Positions 5,734 to 6,485 of a DNA stretch of 6,485 nt are shown piece after piece. The notes beneath the pieces are model-generated. The model was given only the letters and a program-made list of their open reading frames with translations. It had not been told where the DNA came from and searched no databases. The stretch lies in assembly GCA_041627475.1 (NCBI GenBank), contig JBFKQZ010000184.1, positions 1 through 6,485 on the forward strand. The letters are read 5' to 3'. This stretch comes from JBFGFG01 sp041627475. GTDB taxonomy: Bacteria; Actinomycetota; Nitriliruptoria; Nitriliruptorales; Nitriliruptoraceae. The translations under genes and the position numbers were made by a program. Position 1 is the stretch's first letter; each line of letters starts with the position of its first letter.

Positions 5734-5752
5734 GGGGGAGTGTCACACCCCC
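5734..5752. promoter_or_regulatory. 19-bp operator-like palindrome before the DUF222 gene
   Basis: GGGGG-A-GTG (5734-5742) and CAC-A-CCCCC (5744-5752) are inverted arms of nine bases around a single central T, with one A/A mismatch per arm. The single-base centre cannot form an RNA hairpin loop, so a dimeric DNA-binding protein site is more natural. It ends 16 nt before the ATG at 5769, where an operator could sit. Chance is not excluded. Confidence 0.3.
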
Positions 5753-5768
5753 TCGGCATGGTGTGGCC

Positions 5769-6485
5769 ATGACTTCGTACCGCCGCTTCGACGATCGCGG
5801 GCCCCGCTGGGCCGGCGACGATGGCGGTGCCTACGAGCATGACCCGCTCGGCCGGCTTGCCGGCCTGCTCGACGAGTTCGAGGAGCACAAGCGGCGCATC
5901 CTCGACGCCTTCCGTGACGTCGCGGCGTGGGGCGGGACCGCCCAGACCACCGGCTACACCCAGAGCGAGTGGCTCGCGCTGGTCGGGAGACTCGCGGGGC
6001 GGGATGCGTGGAAGTTCGAGCTGTTGGTGCGCCGTCTGCCGGCCATGCCGGTGACCGCGACGCTGCTCGAGACCGGCCAGCTGACGTTGGACCAGGCCGT
6101 GTCGATCGTCGCCGGTGCGAAGTCGCTGTCCGGCGAGACGCTGCGCGAGGTCGACCACGAGGCCGCACATGTCGCGTTGTCGCGCAACCGTCGGGGCGAC
6201 CATCCCGACATGGACGCTGATGTCGACGCGATCGTGCAGTCCCACAGGAAGGCCGCGGACAAGGACCGGCTCGACCGCGACCGGCTGGAACAGAACTCGA
6301 CCCGGATCCTGCCGGACCTGTTCGGGACCGGCCGGATCGTGGAGGACTGGGCCGACCAAGAAGGGTTCCAGACCCGCGTCGCCGGTCTGGACCACGCAGC
6401 CGGGCCGCCTGACCCGGACATCCCGCGGTCGCAGCAGCTGGCCGAGGGGTCGCTGGCGATGGCACGGGCGTGGCTCGCCGGACGC
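5769..6485 (+). CDS. DUF222 (13E12-type) protein, probable HNH endonuclease, N-terminal part
   Basis: The reading frame stays open from 5769 to the right edge (239 codons), so the gene is cut. After a polar N terminus, an acidic/basic helix (about 28-50) leads to the DUF222 pattern: TTGYTQSEWLA (60-70), an Ala/Arg helix, RRLPAMPVTATLLETGQL (88-105) and LDQAVSIV. A charged stretch (about 159-176) follows, then DQEGFQTRVAGLDHAAGPP and a final helix beginning near IPRSQQLAEGSLAMARAW. In this family that last block usually reads QRRADAL and precedes a C-terminal HNH nuclease domain, which would lie outside the window. The family is abundant and often multicopy in actinobacteria; its cellular role is not established, and links to mobile DNA are suspected. 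The ATG at 5769 has no clear ribosome site; an in-frame GTG at 5763 is the alternative. It follows the ribH terminator and looks functionally unrelated to flavin synthesis. Confidence 0.8.
   Translation, partial: MTSYRRFDDRGPRWAGDDGGAYEHDPLGRLAGLLDEFEEHKRRILDAFRDVAAWGGTAQTTGYTQSEWLALVGRLAGRDAWKFELLVRRLPAMPVTATLLETGQLTLDQAVSIVAGAKSLSGETLREVDHEAAHVALSRNRRGDHPDMDADVDAIVQSHRKAADKDRLDRDRLEQNSTRILPDLFGTGRIVEDWADQEGFQTRVAGLDHAAGPPDPDIPRSQQLAEGSLAMARAWLAGR

Noticed and set aside
5660..5768. Insertion-sequence ends or attachment site between ribH and DUF222
   Set aside because: The only inverted repeats are the terminator hairpin and the 19-bp palindrome; no flanking direct repeats or transposase are visible.
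5637..6395. A 252-codon minus-strand frame opposite the ribH end and DUF222
   Set aside because: It runs through the ribH terminator hairpin, and the opposing plus frame carries the DUF222 pattern and stays open to the edge.

Overview
The window is a plus-strand, very GC-rich bacterial chromosome segment. Dense packing, frequent GTG starts, ATGA/GTGA stop-start overlaps, a mycobacterial-like RibBA and a DUF222 (13E12-type) gene all point to an actinobacterium in the broad sense. I cannot fix the class from this sequence alone.

Layout, left to right, all on +: the 3' end of rsmB (16S rRNA m5C methyltransferase), rpe (ribulose-phosphate 3-epimerase), a response regulator fused to a variant GGDEF (GGDDF) domain, ribD, ribE, ribBA, ribH, a hairpin terminator, and the 5' part of a DUF222 protein that runs off the right edge. 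The rsmB-rpe-rib order is a known actinobacterial arrangement; in Mycobacterium tuberculosis fmu, rpe and ribG are contiguous. The unusual insertion is the receiver-GGDDF gene, which overlaps the rpe stop by 4 nt and ends 2 nt before ribD.

Together ribD, ribE, ribBA and ribH encode the enzymes that turn GTP and ribulose 5-phosphate into riboflavin, apart from the dedicated phosphatase, which is not here. RibBA makes the pyrimidine precursor and dihydroxybutanone phosphate, RibD deaminates and reduces the pyrimidine, RibH joins the two branches to lumazine, and RibE dismutates lumazine to riboflavin. Rpe acts on ribulose 5-phosphate, the substrate of the RibB half of RibBA. RibBA and any active diguanylate cyclase would both use GTP.

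No FMN riboswitch fits in the visible gaps. A promoter-like pair of hexamers overlaps the rsmB stop codon. Hairpins lie directly after ribD, in the 3' end of ribBA and after ribH. No gene-free stretch exceeds about 110 bases. I saw no RNA gene, CRISPR array or insertion sequence. The points most worth a second look are the signalling gene inside the flavin operon, divergent residues in the RibD reductase half, and a 73-residue low-complexity tail on RibBA.
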